Positions 8,247 through 16,756 of a stretch of DNA of 64,000 nt are shown here, piece by piece (within the stretch, counting starts at the first letter, position 1; each line of letters starts with the position of its first letter). This DNA is from Pseudomonadales bacterium. GTDB lineage: Bacteria > Pseudomonadota > Gammaproteobacteria > Pseudomonadales > Halieaceae. The translations under genes were made by a program, and so were the position numbers. The stretch spans positions 20,980-84,979 of the forward strand of contig JACKNV010000012.1 in NCBI GenBank assembly GCA_024234735.1, in the 5' to 3' direction. The notes under the pieces are model-generated. The model saw nothing but the letters and a program-made list of their open reading frames with translations. It made no database searches and was not told the origin of the DNA.

Positions 8247-8882
8247 TTAGGCGTTTTTCGCGCCCGGCGCAATCTTCGATTCCGCGGTGGCGGATTGGTT
8301 CCACGGTTGCGGCGTGGCGGCGCAATAGGCCTGCAGGTGCGGATAGAAATCCAGAAATGCCTGTTCCATCGCGTCCCGGTGCGGATCCAGCTGTCGCGCC
8401 ACGTCCCGCAGCGGGTTGCCACGGCGCAGCCGCTGGCCGATGCGGGCGGCGCTGGCGGGCACGGTGTCCCAGTCCCGGTACAGCCCGAGGATGTCGTATT
8501 CCTCCAGTCGTTCCAGCATCCTGCGTGCGCCCGCGCTGAGGTGTCCGGCCTGGCCCTGCAGGGTGCGGTACACGCCGCTGGTGAACTCCTCCAGCGGGAT
8601 GGCGCTGTACCGGCCCCAGTGTTTACTCAGGAAATGATCGAAACCCAGGTCGATGAGGATGCCGGCGTAGCGCCGCAGTTCCGGCGGAAAGTCACGCCGC
8701 AGGCGCTGGACAGTCGCGTGACTATCGGTAAAGGCATCGATGGCCCGGTGCAACCTCACTCCCTGTTCGATGCCTGGCGGCAGTTCGCCGCGTAACGGGC
8801 CCTTGTAGTAATCGCCTTCCAGGCCGCCGGCCACCCGCTGCGGGTCGGGCCAGGCCAGCTGGAAATGCGCCAGAAAGTTCAC
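8247..8882 (-). CDS. acpH: Acyl carrier protein phosphodiesterase
   Basis: A 211-residue AcpH-family protein that hydrolyses the 4'-phosphopantetheine arm from holo-ACP, a HD-type Mn-dependent reaction. The N-terminal MNFLAHFQLAW is diagnostic. The metal-ligand region GLEGDYYKG (usually NLLxDFxKG) and the downstream HRAIDAFTDSH fit the family. It starts with GTG at 8882. It lies 12 nt after gshA on the same strand, and dsbB follows 41 nt later, so gshA-acpH-dsbB probably form one transcript. The C-terminal 20 residues (Ala/Ser/Lys-rich) look disordered. Confidence 0.9.
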   Translation of the reverse strand: MNFLAHFQLAWPDPQRVAGGLEGDYYKGPLRGELPPGIEQGVRLHRAIDAFTDSHATVQRLRRDFPPELRRYAGILIDLGFDHFLSKHWGRYSAIPLEEFTSGVYRTLQGQAGHLSAGARRMLERLEEYDILGLYRDWDTVPASAARIGQRLRRGNPLRDVARQLDPHRDAMEQAFLDFYPHLQAYCAATPQPWNQSATAESKIAPGAKNA

Positions 8883-8894
8883 TTGCCGGGGCTG

Positions 8895-10481
8895 TTACAG
8901 GGCCCGGTACTGGGCAAAGTAGTTGGCGAGGTACTGGTCGAAACCCACCAGGTCGGCCTGCTCCACCGCCTGCTGGGCCGCCAGCGAACGCCGTGTTTCC
9001 TCCTGGTAGGCGGCCTGTACCTGGGGACTGAGCGAGCGCTGCCGGAAATACTGTGCCCACTGCTCGCTGTAGCCCATGGCCAGGCGAAAGAAGGGCAACT
9101 GCTGGTCTCGCATCTCCCGCAGTACCCTGGCCGACGGTGTGAGTTCGGGGTCAGCTACCTTGGCAGCCTGGTGGCGCAGGCTGGCGCCATAGAGATCGGT
9201 ACCGTGGGCGGCATCGAGAAGTGCCGCGACCTGCTGTATGCCCGCCAGCAATTCTCCGGCGCAGTCATCCAGGGGGCGTTCTCCGCGATCTGTGTGCAGC
9301 ATCAGGCCCGGCAGGCGGCCGCGATTGACCACCGCTTCGAGATTGGCGGCCTGGGCGGCCTGCTCCTGGTCGTTGCAGGCGGGGCTGTCTTCCAGCAGGC
9401 AGTACAGCAGGAAGCTGTCCAGGAAGCGGATCTGGTCTGCGTCCACGCCCACTGGCGAGAATGGGCTGACGTCGATGCAGCGGACTTCCACATACTCGAT
9501 ACCGCGCTGCCGCAGTGCGGTGAGGGGGGGTTCCCCGGAGCGGGTGACGCGCTTGGGCCGTATCGGGCTGTAGAACTCGTTTTCGATCTGCAGCAGGCTG
9601 TCGCTGAGTTGCTGGTAGTCGCCGTGCTGGCCGCTGGGAATATCTCGGTAGCCGGGGTGGGACTGCAGGATGGCCTGGCGCAGCGTCTCGATATAGGTGT
9701 CGAGGCAGTTGTAACAGATATTCAGGCCTTTCTGGGCGGAGCTGTTGTAGCCCAGGTCGCCCATCCTCAGGGCGGTGCCATGGGGCAGATACAGGCTGCG
9801 ACCCTCGCTGTCGAAGGACTCCAGGCCGGGATTTTCCCGGCCCCGCAAGAAGCTGGGGCAGAGCGCCGGCGACGCGCCGTAGAGGTAGATCAACAGCCAC
9901 GAATGGCGCCGGAAGTTGCGGATCAGCCCCAGGTAGCGCGTGCTGATGTAGTCGGTCAGCGAGCCCGGTTTGCCGGCTGCGACCCAGGCCTGCTCCCAGA
10001 AGGCCTGGGGCATGGAGAAATTGTAATGAATGCCGGCAATGGTCTGCATCAGCCGCCCGTAGCGGTGCCCCAGCCCGTAGCGATAGACGGTTTTCATGCG
10101 GGCGACGTTGGAGCTGCCATAGTGGGCCACCGGAATATCCTCGTCGCCCGTCAGGATGCAGGGCATGCTGGCGCACCACAGCAATTCGTCGCCCAGTTGC
10201 TGGTAGGTGTAACTGTGGATGTTCTCCAGGGTCTCGAGGCTGTCCTCGATGCTGTTGCTTACCGGGGTGATGAATTCCAGCAGCGCTTCCGAATAATCCG
10301 TGGTGATGAAGGAATGGGTCAGGGCGGAGCCGAGGCTGGCCGGGTGGGGCGTTTGCGCCAGTTTGCCGTCGACGGTGATCCGCAGGCTTTCTTTCTCTAT
10401 GCCCCGCTGGATGTCGCGAAGCAGCGCTTTGGAGGCGGAGCCTGACAGCGCCTCCAGTTGGGAATGCAAATAGGAAGTCAA
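8895..10481 (-). CDS. gshA: Glutamate-cysteine ligase (GshA, proteobacterial type 1)
   Basis: A 528-residue cytoplasmic ATP-dependent ligase that joins glutamate and cysteine, the first and rate-limiting step of glutathione synthesis. The N-terminal RGIEKESLRI, the TDYSEALLEFITP substrate/metal segment and the FLDSFLLYCLL region match E. coli-type GshA (about 518 aa). The start is TTG at 10481, supported by an AAGGAG six nt upstream. gshB is not in this window. Glutathione produced here would serve the monothiol glutaredoxin encoded at 54446. It heads the likely gshA-acpH-dsbB transcript. Confidence 0.95.
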   Translation of the reverse strand: MTSYLHSQLEALSGSASKALLRDIQRGIEKESLRITVDGKLAQTPHPASLGSALTHSFITTDYSEALLEFITPVSNSIEDSLETLENIHSYTYQQLGDELLWCASMPCILTGDEDIPVAHYGSSNVARMKTVYRYGLGHRYGRLMQTIAGIHYNFSMPQAFWEQAWVAAGKPGSLTDYISTRYLGLIRNFRRHSWLLIYLYGASPALCPSFLRGRENPGLESFDSEGRSLYLPHGTALRMGDLGYNSSAQKGLNICYNCLDTYIETLRQAILQSHPGYRDIPSGQHGDYQQLSDSLLQIENEFYSPIRPKRVTRSGEPPLTALRQRGIEYVEVRCIDVSPFSPVGVDADQIRFLDSFLLYCLLEDSPACNDQEQAAQAANLEAVVNRGRLPGLMLHTDRGERPLDDCAGELLAGIQQVAALLDAAHGTDLYGASLRHQAAKVADPELTPSARVLREMRDQQLPFFRLAMGYSEQWAQYFRQRSLSPQVQAAYQEETRRSLAAQQAVEQADLVGFDQYLANYFAQYRAL

Positions 10482-10620
10482 GCAAAGCTCCTTATGCCGT
10501 GTCGGATCGGCGGGGCGCTGACCAGAACTGCCCGCGGGGTGTCAGTGTCTGCCCCGCACCTGGGGGCAAGCCGGGCTGCAAGTGTATATCTACCCGGGGG
10601 TGGAGTACAGGCGGGCGGCC

Positions 10621-11685
10621 CTAGCCCAACTGCTCCAGCTGCCCCGCCAGAATCTGGCAGGCAAAATTGCCCTGAATCTCCGCGTCCTGCCCGGAGGACA
10701 GCATGATGCGCGACAGGATCAGGCCGAAACGCATGCCGGCGAAAATCCGGTAGTAGTCGTAATCCCGGGCCTCAAACCCGGAGGCCTGTTCCCACTGCTG
10801 GATGGTTTCCTGGTAACCGGGCAGTCCGGGCAGCCGCGGCAGTCCCAGGCCCTCGGCAAAGGTCGCATCCAGGTGGTTGTACCAGGCCAGATCCTGTACC
10901 GGATTGCCCAGCACCGCCATTTCCCAGTCCAGTACGGCCGCTACCTGGTCGAGGGATTCGGCAAAGATCATATTGGCGATACGGGCGTCGCCCCAGCACA
11001 GTACGGTGGGCTCCTCCGCCGGCTGGTTGGCCTGTAGCCAGTCCAGCGCCCGCTGGCAGATGGCATGGCCCCGACCTTCCAGGGCCCACTCCAGGTAAGC
11101 CTGCCAGTAAAGCAGTTGTTGCTGCAGAGGCGTCCTGCCGCCCGCTTCCAGCCGCTGCAGGCCGAGTTCCCGGTAGTCCAGCCGGTGAAAACGGGCCAGC
11201 ACGTCAATGCCGGCACGCCACATGCTGGCACGCTGTGCCTCGGTGGTTTCGTGCAGCATCCAGCCGTCCATATTGTAGGGCGGCATATCCGTGGGAATGC
11301 GCCCGGGGACGTGTTTCATCAGATAGAACTGGACGCCCAGCACGGACTTGTCCAGTTCCAGGCCGCGCAGTCGGGGTACCGGTATGTCGCTGTGGCGCCC
11401 CACGCTCTCCATGACCTCGTACTGCAGGCTCAGGTCATAATCGGGGAATACTGGCCGTTCCACTTTCGGCTGCAGCCGACCCACCAGGGACTCCCGCCGG
11501 GTTTCCCCGCCATCCTGCCACTGGGTGTCGAATAACAGGGTGACGTTGGACATGCCGGTGGATTCGGGGATGGCCAGCCGCGGGATGTGAACGCTGTGCC
11601 CGAGACGCTCCGACAACCAGGATTCCAGCTTGCGGCGAGTGCCCTCGACGTCCTGCAACAGTGGGGTGGGACGGGCTTCTTCCAC
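10621..11685 (-). CDS. APH/ACAD10-type phosphotransferase family protein
   Basis: A 354-residue kinase-like protein of the aminoglycoside phosphotransferase/choline kinase superfamily. The catalytic-loop motif is WGDARIAN, with Asp233 as base and Asn238, where most members have HGD; the metal-binding DxE/DFG-equivalent is LDWEMA (Asp253). In proteobacteria such genes often accompany acyl-CoA dehydrogenases and may phosphorylate hydroxyacyl substrates, but no dehydrogenase is adjacent here. The substrate is unknown and antibiotic resistance should not be assumed. It starts with GTG at 11685 after AAGGTG, and is divergent from pilU. Confidence 0.85.
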   Translation of the reverse strand: MEEARPTPLLQDVEGTRRKLESWLSERLGHSVHIPRLAIPESTGMSNVTLLFDTQWQDGGETRRESLVGRLQPKVERPVFPDYDLSLQYEVMESVGRHSDIPVPRLRGLELDKSVLGVQFYLMKHVPGRIPTDMPPYNMDGWMLHETTEAQRASMWRAGIDVLARFHRLDYRELGLQRLEAGGRTPLQQQLLYWQAYLEWALEGRGHAICQRALDWLQANQPAEEPTVLCWGDARIANMIFAESLDQVAAVLDWEMAVLGNPVQDLAWYNHLDATFAEGLGLPRLPGLPGYQETIQQWEQASGFEARDYDYYRIFAGMRFGLILSRIMLSSGQDAEIQGNFACQILAGQLEQLG

Positions 11686-11797
11686 GCGGCGACACCTTTG
11701 TAGTTTTTTTCCAGTATAGGGTGGCCTCGGCGCCCTGACTACCGCACACTATTAACTGGCAGTGTCTGTTTGTCACGGATAAGAACAGGGGGCGAAC

Positions 11798-12940
11798 GTG
11801 AGAATTACCGAGTGGCTGAAAATTCTGTCCAGTGAAGGAGGCTCCGATCTCTACCTGAGCACGGGTGCACCGCCCTGCGCCAAGTTCGATGGCCAGCTCA
11901 AGCCCATCGCCAGTGAGATCATGCAGCCCGGTGAGATCAAGGAAATCGCCTACGAGATCATGGATCCCACCCAGCGGGCCGAGTTCGAGCAGGAACTGGA
12001 GATGAACCTGGCCACCTCGATCTCCGGTTATGGGCGGTTCCGGGTAAATATCTTCGTACAGCGCAACGAAGTGGGCATTGTGGCCCGCAACATCGTCGCC
12101 GATATTCCCAACTGGGAGACCCTGCGCCTGCCCCCCGTGCTGATCGATGTCGTCATGCGCAAGCGCGGCCTGGTGCTGTTCGTGGGCGCCACCGGGTCGG
12201 GCAAGTCCACTTCCCTGGCCGCTCTCATCGATTACCGCAACAGCAACAGCAGCGGCCATATCGTGACGATCGAGGATCCGGTGGAATACGTGCACGTGCA
12301 CAAGAAGTCGATCGTCAACCAGCGCGAGGTGGGGGTGGACACGCGCAGCTGGCACAACGCGCTGAAGAACACCCTGCGCCAGGCGCCCGATGTCATCCTG
12401 ATCGGGGAGATTCGCGATCGCGAAACCATGGAGCACGCCATCGCCTTTGCCGAAACCGGGCACCTGTGTATCTCCACCCTGCATGCCAACAATGCCAACC
12501 AGGCACTGGATCGCATCATCAACTTCTTCCCCGAAGAGCGGCGGCCGCAATTGTTGTTGGACCTTTCCCTGAATATCCAGGCATTTGTTTCCCAGCGCCT
12601 GATTCCCACGGTGGACGGCAAGCGCTGCGCGGCGGTGGAGGTGATGCTGGGAACACCGCTGATTTCCGAGCTGATTCATCGCGGCGAGATCGAGGGTGTC
12701 AAGGAGGTCATGCGCAAGTCGGAGAATATCGGCATGAAGACCTTCGACACGGCGCTGTTCGAACTCTACCAGGAGGGGCTGATCAGCGAGGAGGAGGCCC
12801 TGCGCAACGCCGACTCCCCCAACAACGTGCGCCTCAAGATCAAGTTTGCCAAGGAAGAGGGTGGCCGGGCCGGCGATGATCGCCCGGCGGGACTGAGCCT
12901 GGCGAGCCTGGAGGACGACGGGATAGGCAGTATTTTCTAG
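11798..12940 (+). CDS. pilU: Type IV pilus retraction ATPase PilU
   Basis: A 380-residue hexameric ATPase of the PilT/PilU branch of secretion ATPases. The N-terminal PAS-like subdomain begins RITEWLKILSSEGGSDLYLS, characteristic of PilU. Walker A GATGSGKST lies near residue 129, followed by the Asp box (VTIEDPVEYVH), Walker B (DVILIGEIRDRET) and His box (AETGHLCISTLHAN). PilU assists PilT in retracting type IV pili. It starts with GTG at 11798. Unlike in Pseudomonas, no pilT is directly upstream. The convergent neighbour is a PilZ-domain gene only 3 nt away, which may hint at c-di-GMP-linked motility control. Confidence 0.93.
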   Translation: MRITEWLKILSSEGGSDLYLSTGAPPCAKFDGQLKPIASEIMQPGEIKEIAYEIMDPTQRAEFEQELEMNLATSISGYGRFRVNIFVQRNEVGIVARNIVADIPNWETLRLPPVLIDVVMRKRGLVLFVGATGSGKSTSLAALIDYRNSNSSGHIVTIEDPVEYVHVHKKSIVNQREVGVDTRSWHNALKNTLRQAPDVILIGEIRDRETMEHAIAFAETGHLCISTLHANNANQALDRIINFFPEERRPQLLLDLSLNIQAFVSQRLIPTVDGKRCAAVEVMLGTPLISELIHRGEIEGVKEVMRKSENIGMKTFDTALFELYQEGLISEEEALRNADSPNNVRLKIKFAKEEGGRAGDDRPAGLSLASLEDDGIGSIF

Positions 12941-12943
12941 GCC

Positions 12944-13303
12944 TCAGTTTTCCATCCGGGCGAGCAGCGCCGTCCAGCCGTCGATATCCGAGTCGCCGGC
13001 GTTGAGCAGGGCGAAGCCCGCGGTCCAGCCACGCTCCGGAGGGCGATTGGCCTGGCACCAGCGCACCTCCCCGGCCAGGTAATAGGTATCGCCGGCGCCC
13101 GGTAGCTCGACCCCGATCTGATGTATCGCCCCTGGTACCAACTGGTGTTCCAGGGTGACCCTCAGCCCTCCGCGCGAAACATCCAGGGTCCTGCACTGGG
13201 CGACCTGCCCCGTTTCGTCGGAGCCGATATCCGGTGCCACCAGCTCGATGAATACCCTGCTCTCCATTGGGAGCCGCGAGTGACGGCGTTTGTCGTGGAC
13301 CAT
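12944..13303 (-). CDS. PilZ-domain protein
   Basis: A 119-residue single PilZ domain, the c-di-GMP receptor fold. The N-terminal arginine motif is RRHSR (6-10, RxxxR) and the second motif is DVSRGG (about 43-48, [DN]xSxxG), so both c-di-GMP contact motifs are intact. A C-terminal beta-barrel portion includes YYLAGEVRWC. It starts with ATG at 13303. It is convergent with pilU and downstream of the DUF1631-like gene. A target is not evident; an effect on pili or surface behaviour is only suggested by position. Confidence 0.85.
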   Translation of the reverse strand: MVHDKRRHSRLPMESRVFIELVAPDIGSDETGQVAQCRTLDVSRGGLRVTLEHQLVPGAIHQIGVELPGAGDTYYLAGEVRWCQANRPPERGWTAGFALLNAGDSDIDGWTALLARMEN

Positions 13304-13330
13304 CCTCAGTCCCCCGTTGTTCGGTTGTTG

Positions 13331-15103
13331 TCAGTCATCCCTGCCCTGAACCCTTAGTTTCACCTGTTCCCGAAAGCTGGAGCGTTTCTCGAGGATATCG
13401 ACCATGCCCTCATCCATCAGCGCATGCAGCTGCTCGCGGTTGAGCTGACGTAACTTGATGCCATTGCGATCGACGAAAATATAGGTGTTCTGCTCGCGGT
13501 CGTGCACTGCCAGTTTTGCCATCAGCGGGGGCTCCGTGTCATGGAAGCCCAGCCACGCTCCCATGGGGAGTTCCGCCTTCTTCATCTCCTGGCGGCGAGA
13601 GTCCCCCGCCTGCTGTTCCTCCTTGGCGCGTCGCGCCGCTTCGGCCGCCAGGTGCTGCTGGCGGGCTCTGTTCGCCTCCTCCAGTTCGCGTCGCTCCTGT
13701 TCCTGCCGGGCCCGTGCCGCCTCGGCGCCGAGCGTGCCGTCCAGGTCTTCGGTGCTGCGAACCCCGGCGGCAGCGGCCAGCGCGCGACTGAAGCTGGCCC
13801 CGCACAGCAACAGGCTGACTTTGCCCTGCGCTGCCATATCGGCAAAGTCCCCAAAGCTGCGCTGCAGTACTTTTATGCCCGCCTGGTTGGCGAACAGCAG
13901 TTGCTTTTCGTCGTTCATGCGCAGGGCCAGCTTCGCTCGCAGTGGCTCGCCGCTGCCCAGCTCCAGCCTGAACCACTGGCCCTCCCGCACCGCCTCGGGG
14001 ATGTCGCCGCGAGCCGCTGTTGGCGCTGTGTCGGCTACCGGAAGCGGCGCTATCCACTCGGTTTCCATCGGCTGGTTGCGCAGCAGCTTGAGGTGGGCGA
14101 ACTCGACCACGCCTATGGCGTCGTCGACTGCATCGCTGTCGTGCTGCAAGCTGAATAGCCAGTGTTTCAATTGTCGCGGCAGGTGGGTGACCAGCTCGAA
14201 TAGGTGTTGGCGTCCCTTGCCATCCGCGGCGACCTGCACAGAATCCAGCAGGGTATCAGTGGTCGTCGTCACCTGCCGCCATTCATCCGAATCCGCCCCG
14301 AACTTGAGCAATACCAGTTGTGCGCTGTCGTACCATGCGCCCTTCAGGAACTTGCCGATGGCCGGTGGCGCGGGGTATTTTTTCAGGACTGCGTTGATCA
14401 TCTCGGCGGCCTGGCGCTTGGCTTTTACTGTCCTGATCTTGCCGCGCTCGGCCTCGATCATGCGCTGGGTCATACGTTGCACCCTGGATTCGTCCCGTTG
14501 CATGGCGGCACGGGTACGCTCGTTGAGCTCCTCCAGGGCCTGCTGCTGGTCCGGCCCGGCAACGGCCAGCGCGTCGCCCACGGTCCCGGTCACCAGGCGG
14601 TGACACGCCTGGCCCGCCCGGGCCAGCCTGGCCTGCCAGCCCACCGAGGCCTGCTGCAGGTTATCCAGCAGCTGGTGCAGGGGATGGCGGCCCGGGACCA
14701 GGAAATCCGGGTCGACGAGCGCCTGCCTGGCCGCCAGGGGCTTGAGACGTCGCAACTCCGTGGCAAGAGGCGCTTCCAGCGCAAAGGTCCGTTCCCATTC
14801 GGTGAAGGCCGTACCCAGCCACAGCAGCAGCGCGGCGTGGGCCGCGGTCGGCCGACCGGCATCGCCCGCCGCCTCGGCCTGAGCCAGCACCGACTGCAGC
14901 GGGTTGAGGGAGAGATCCTCCCAGTTGGACAGGTAGTCGAGCACCTCCCCGACAGTGAGTGCCACGGCACCGGATGCCGCAGTCGCTTCGGCGGCGTAGC
15001 GGCTCTCGATCAGCTCGTGCAGCGAGCAGGGGAGCGGGAAATGTTTTGCCGCCAGTTTCAGGGGTTCAGCTTCCAGAGAATCAGGCCGATCAGGTACCCC
15101 CAC
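13331..15103 (-). CDS. DUF1631-like protein with PilZ-like C-terminus
   Basis: A roughly 590-residue, mostly helical, charged protein without signal peptide. The region DFLVPGRHPLHQLLDNLQQASVGW and the C-terminal beta-rich part (KLAVHDREQNTYIFVDRNG and a following helix) resemble DUF1631 proteins, sometimes mis-called thymidine phosphorylase. A strongly charged coiled coil (Arg/Glu/Ala-rich, about residues 490-545) precedes the C-terminal domain. The beginning is uncertain: the frame is open to 15202 but has no ATG after the zinc-ribbon gene. The GTG at 15103 (46-nt overlap) is my choice, with CTG at 15061 as an alternative. Function is unknown; adjacency to a PilZ gene fits a surface- or c-di-GMP-related role. 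Family assignment is moderate. Confidence 0.65.
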   Translation of the reverse strand: MGVPDRPDSLEAEPLKLAAKHFPLPCSLHELIESRYAAEATAASGAVALTVGEVLDYLSNWEDLSLNPLQSVLAQAEAAGDAGRPTAAHAALLLWLGTAFTEWERTFALEAPLATELRRLKPLAARQALVDPDFLVPGRHPLHQLLDNLQQASVGWQARLARAGQACHRLVTGTVGDALAVAGPDQQQALEELNERTRAAMQRDESRVQRMTQRMIEAERGKIRTVKAKRQAAEMINAVLKKYPAPPAIGKFLKGAWYDSAQLVLLKFGADSDEWRQVTTTTDTLLDSVQVAADGKGRQHLFELVTHLPRQLKHWLFSLQHDSDAVDDAIGVVEFAHLKLLRNQPMETEWIAPLPVADTAPTAARGDIPEAVREGQWFRLELGSGEPLRAKLALRMNDEKQLLFANQAGIKVLQRSFGDFADMAAQGKVSLLLCGASFSRALAAAAGVRSTEDLDGTLGAEAARARQEQERRELEEANRARQQHLAAEAARRAKEEQQAGDSRRQEMKKAELPMGAWLGFHDTEPPLMAKLAVHDREQNTYIFVDRNGIKLRQLNREQLHALMDEGMVDILEKRSSFREQVKLRVQGRDD

Positions 15104-15261
15104 AGGCCTATGAGCAGTACGATGCGCAGCCTGTTGTATTTTGGCGTCGACTGCGCCCTGGCCGCCTGGCGAGAGATATTGAAGGACCCGCATGCGGGGC
15201 AAGCGCCGTCCTGACCGCTTTTATTGCCGCGGTAGCTGCAGTCCTTGCAGAAGTAGCTCAT
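15058..15261 (-). CDS. Small zinc-ribbon membrane protein
   Basis: A 67-residue protein with an N-terminal zinc ribbon (CKDCSYRG and, ten residues on, CPACGSFN) followed by a basic linker and one C-terminal membrane helix (RIVLLIGLWGYLIGLILW). The pattern, a cytoplasmic treble-clef-like ribbon anchored in the inner membrane, is that of small accessory proteins of unknown function. The ATG at 15261 starts 5 nt after the VWA gene's stop, and its 3' end overlaps the DUF1631-like gene, so the three are probably cotranscribed. It is too short for confident family naming, but the Cys spacing makes it a real gene. Confidence 0.75.
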   Translation of the reverse strand: MSYFCKDCSYRGNKSGQDGACPACGSFNISRQAARAQSTPKYNRLRIVLLIGLWGYLIGLILWKLNP

Positions 15262-15266
15262 GGGAG

Positions 15267-16682
15267 TTAACTGGTGCTCTTGAGGAGTTGGTCAACGATT
15301 CGTTCCAGTTGCCTAAGGTTATTGCATTCGGCGGTGAAATGACAGGCGCTCTGGTAGCGCAGCATCTCGGAATCGCCGCTACCCCACACCCTGCGCGACT
15401 CGGGATTCAGCCACAGCACCTGCCTGGCGCGCTGGTAGATACTCTGCAGGATCGGCAACTGGGGGTCGCCGTTATTGTTGCGTGCATCCCCCAGGATGAT
15501 GACCGTGGTGCTGCTGTTGATATCGTCGAGGGCAAGCCTGGCAAAATCCTTGAGGCTGTGGCCGTAATCGGTCGCCCCGCCGTACTTCCAGTTGACCAGC
15601 TCGATGGCCTTTTCCACCGGGTAGTCGTCGAAATAGCCGCTGACTTCTCCCAGGTAATTGGAAAACGCGAAACTGCGTACCCTGGGCAGGACGTCCTGCA
15701 GGCTGTACAGGAACAGCAGCAGGAACTTGGCGTAGGCCGCCACCGAGCCGCTGACATCGCATACCGCCAGTATCTGCGGCTTGTCCCGGCGTATCTGTCG
15801 CCAGTGGGTGGTGAACATCACGCCGTCGTTGGCGATACCCTTGCGCATGGTCCTGGCCATGTCGAGTTGGCCGCGCCTGAATTGCCGTCGCTTGCGCGAG
15901 TGCCGGCTGGCCAGTTTCCTGGCCATCTTGCGCACCAGCTCATGTACCTTGTTAACATACATGTGCTCGATGTTGTTCAGTCGGGTCGTTTGCAGCACCT
16001 CGTCCATGAACTGGCGGGTTTTGCCTTCGGCGTGCAGCAGGTACTCGCGCTCGACATGGTCGCGTACCTGTTCGCGCAGGATATCGCGGTAGCGCTGTAA
16101 TTCGACCAGCGCGGGGCTCTGCAGGCGCTCCAGTTCGATCACCGCGCCGCGCAGTTGATCCTCTCCCATCTCGTCGAGGATCCGGCGGGTAAACTGCCCC
16201 TTCTGGGTAAACATCTGTATCTGCCGCAGCCCGACCCGCTCTGCGGCAGCGGCGATTGCCATGGTCAGTGCATTGCGATCGTTGTTCACCAGGCTCTGCA
16301 TCAGGGGGCTTGCCAGGACTCCCTCGAGGGTGGGGTTCTCACTGGCGGCCTCGGCCAGCGGGGAAGCTGCCCCGGTCTCCGCCTGCCCGGCGCCCTGGTC
16401 TGCCCCCTGCGTGTCGGGCGCGGCCGATTCCGGGTCACCGGCGGATTCCTGTTCCGGGAGGTCCACCAGATCGTGGCGGAAATAACGATCGAAACAGGTG
16501 AGGAACATCGCCTCCTCTTCCGGTGTTTTGGCCAGGGTCATGGCCAGGCCATCGCGCAGCAGCGCGCGATCGGAATAACCCAGGGTGGTGGCCACGTTCA
16601 TCGCATCCAGGGTTTCCGCCGGCGAAACCCGTAAGTCGTGTGAGCGCAACACCTGGATAAAGCTGACTAGGTTTGACTGCAT
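15267..16682 (-). CDS. VWA-domain CoxE-like protein
   Basis: A 471-residue soluble protein with a helical N-terminal half and a von Willebrand A domain in the C-terminal third. The MIDAS motif is DVSGS within PQILAVCDVSGSVAAY, and a later acidic loop follows DARNNNG. The N-terminus (LRVSPAETLDAMN) is typical of CoxE-like proteins that partner MoxR ATPases. Such pairs act as chaperones in metal-cofactor insertion or complex assembly. The linker around residues 95-125 is Gln/Gly/Glu-rich and probably disordered. The MoxR gene lies 74 nt upstream on the same strand. Confidence 0.88.
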   Translation of the reverse strand: MQSNLVSFIQVLRSHDLRVSPAETLDAMNVATTLGYSDRALLRDGLAMTLAKTPEEEAMFLTCFDRYFRHDLVDLPEQESAGDPESAAPDTQGADQGAGQAETGAASPLAEAASENPTLEGVLASPLMQSLVNNDRNALTMAIAAAAERVGLRQIQMFTQKGQFTRRILDEMGEDQLRGAVIELERLQSPALVELQRYRDILREQVRDHVEREYLLHAEGKTRQFMDEVLQTTRLNNIEHMYVNKVHELVRKMARKLASRHSRKRRQFRRGQLDMARTMRKGIANDGVMFTTHWRQIRRDKPQILAVCDVSGSVAAYAKFLLLFLYSLQDVLPRVRSFAFSNYLGEVSGYFDDYPVEKAIELVNWKYGGATDYGHSLKDFARLALDDINSSTTVIILGDARNNNGDPQLPILQSIYQRARQVLWLNPESRRVWGSGDSEMLRYQSACHFTAECNNLRQLERIVDQLLKSTS

Positions 16683-16756
16683 GTTGGCGGCTGCATTCCC
16701 TGCTGTGCGAAATCCACTGTATACCAGATGCCCGGAGCCTGCAGCCCGCGGGTCGT

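Noticed and set aside
8865..10445. Long open frame antisense to gshA
   Set aside because: GshA is unambiguous on the other strand and this frame shows no motif.
10621..11685. Aminoglycoside resistance gene
   Set aside because: It has the general phosphotransferase fold only; WGD replaces HGD and there is no resistance context.
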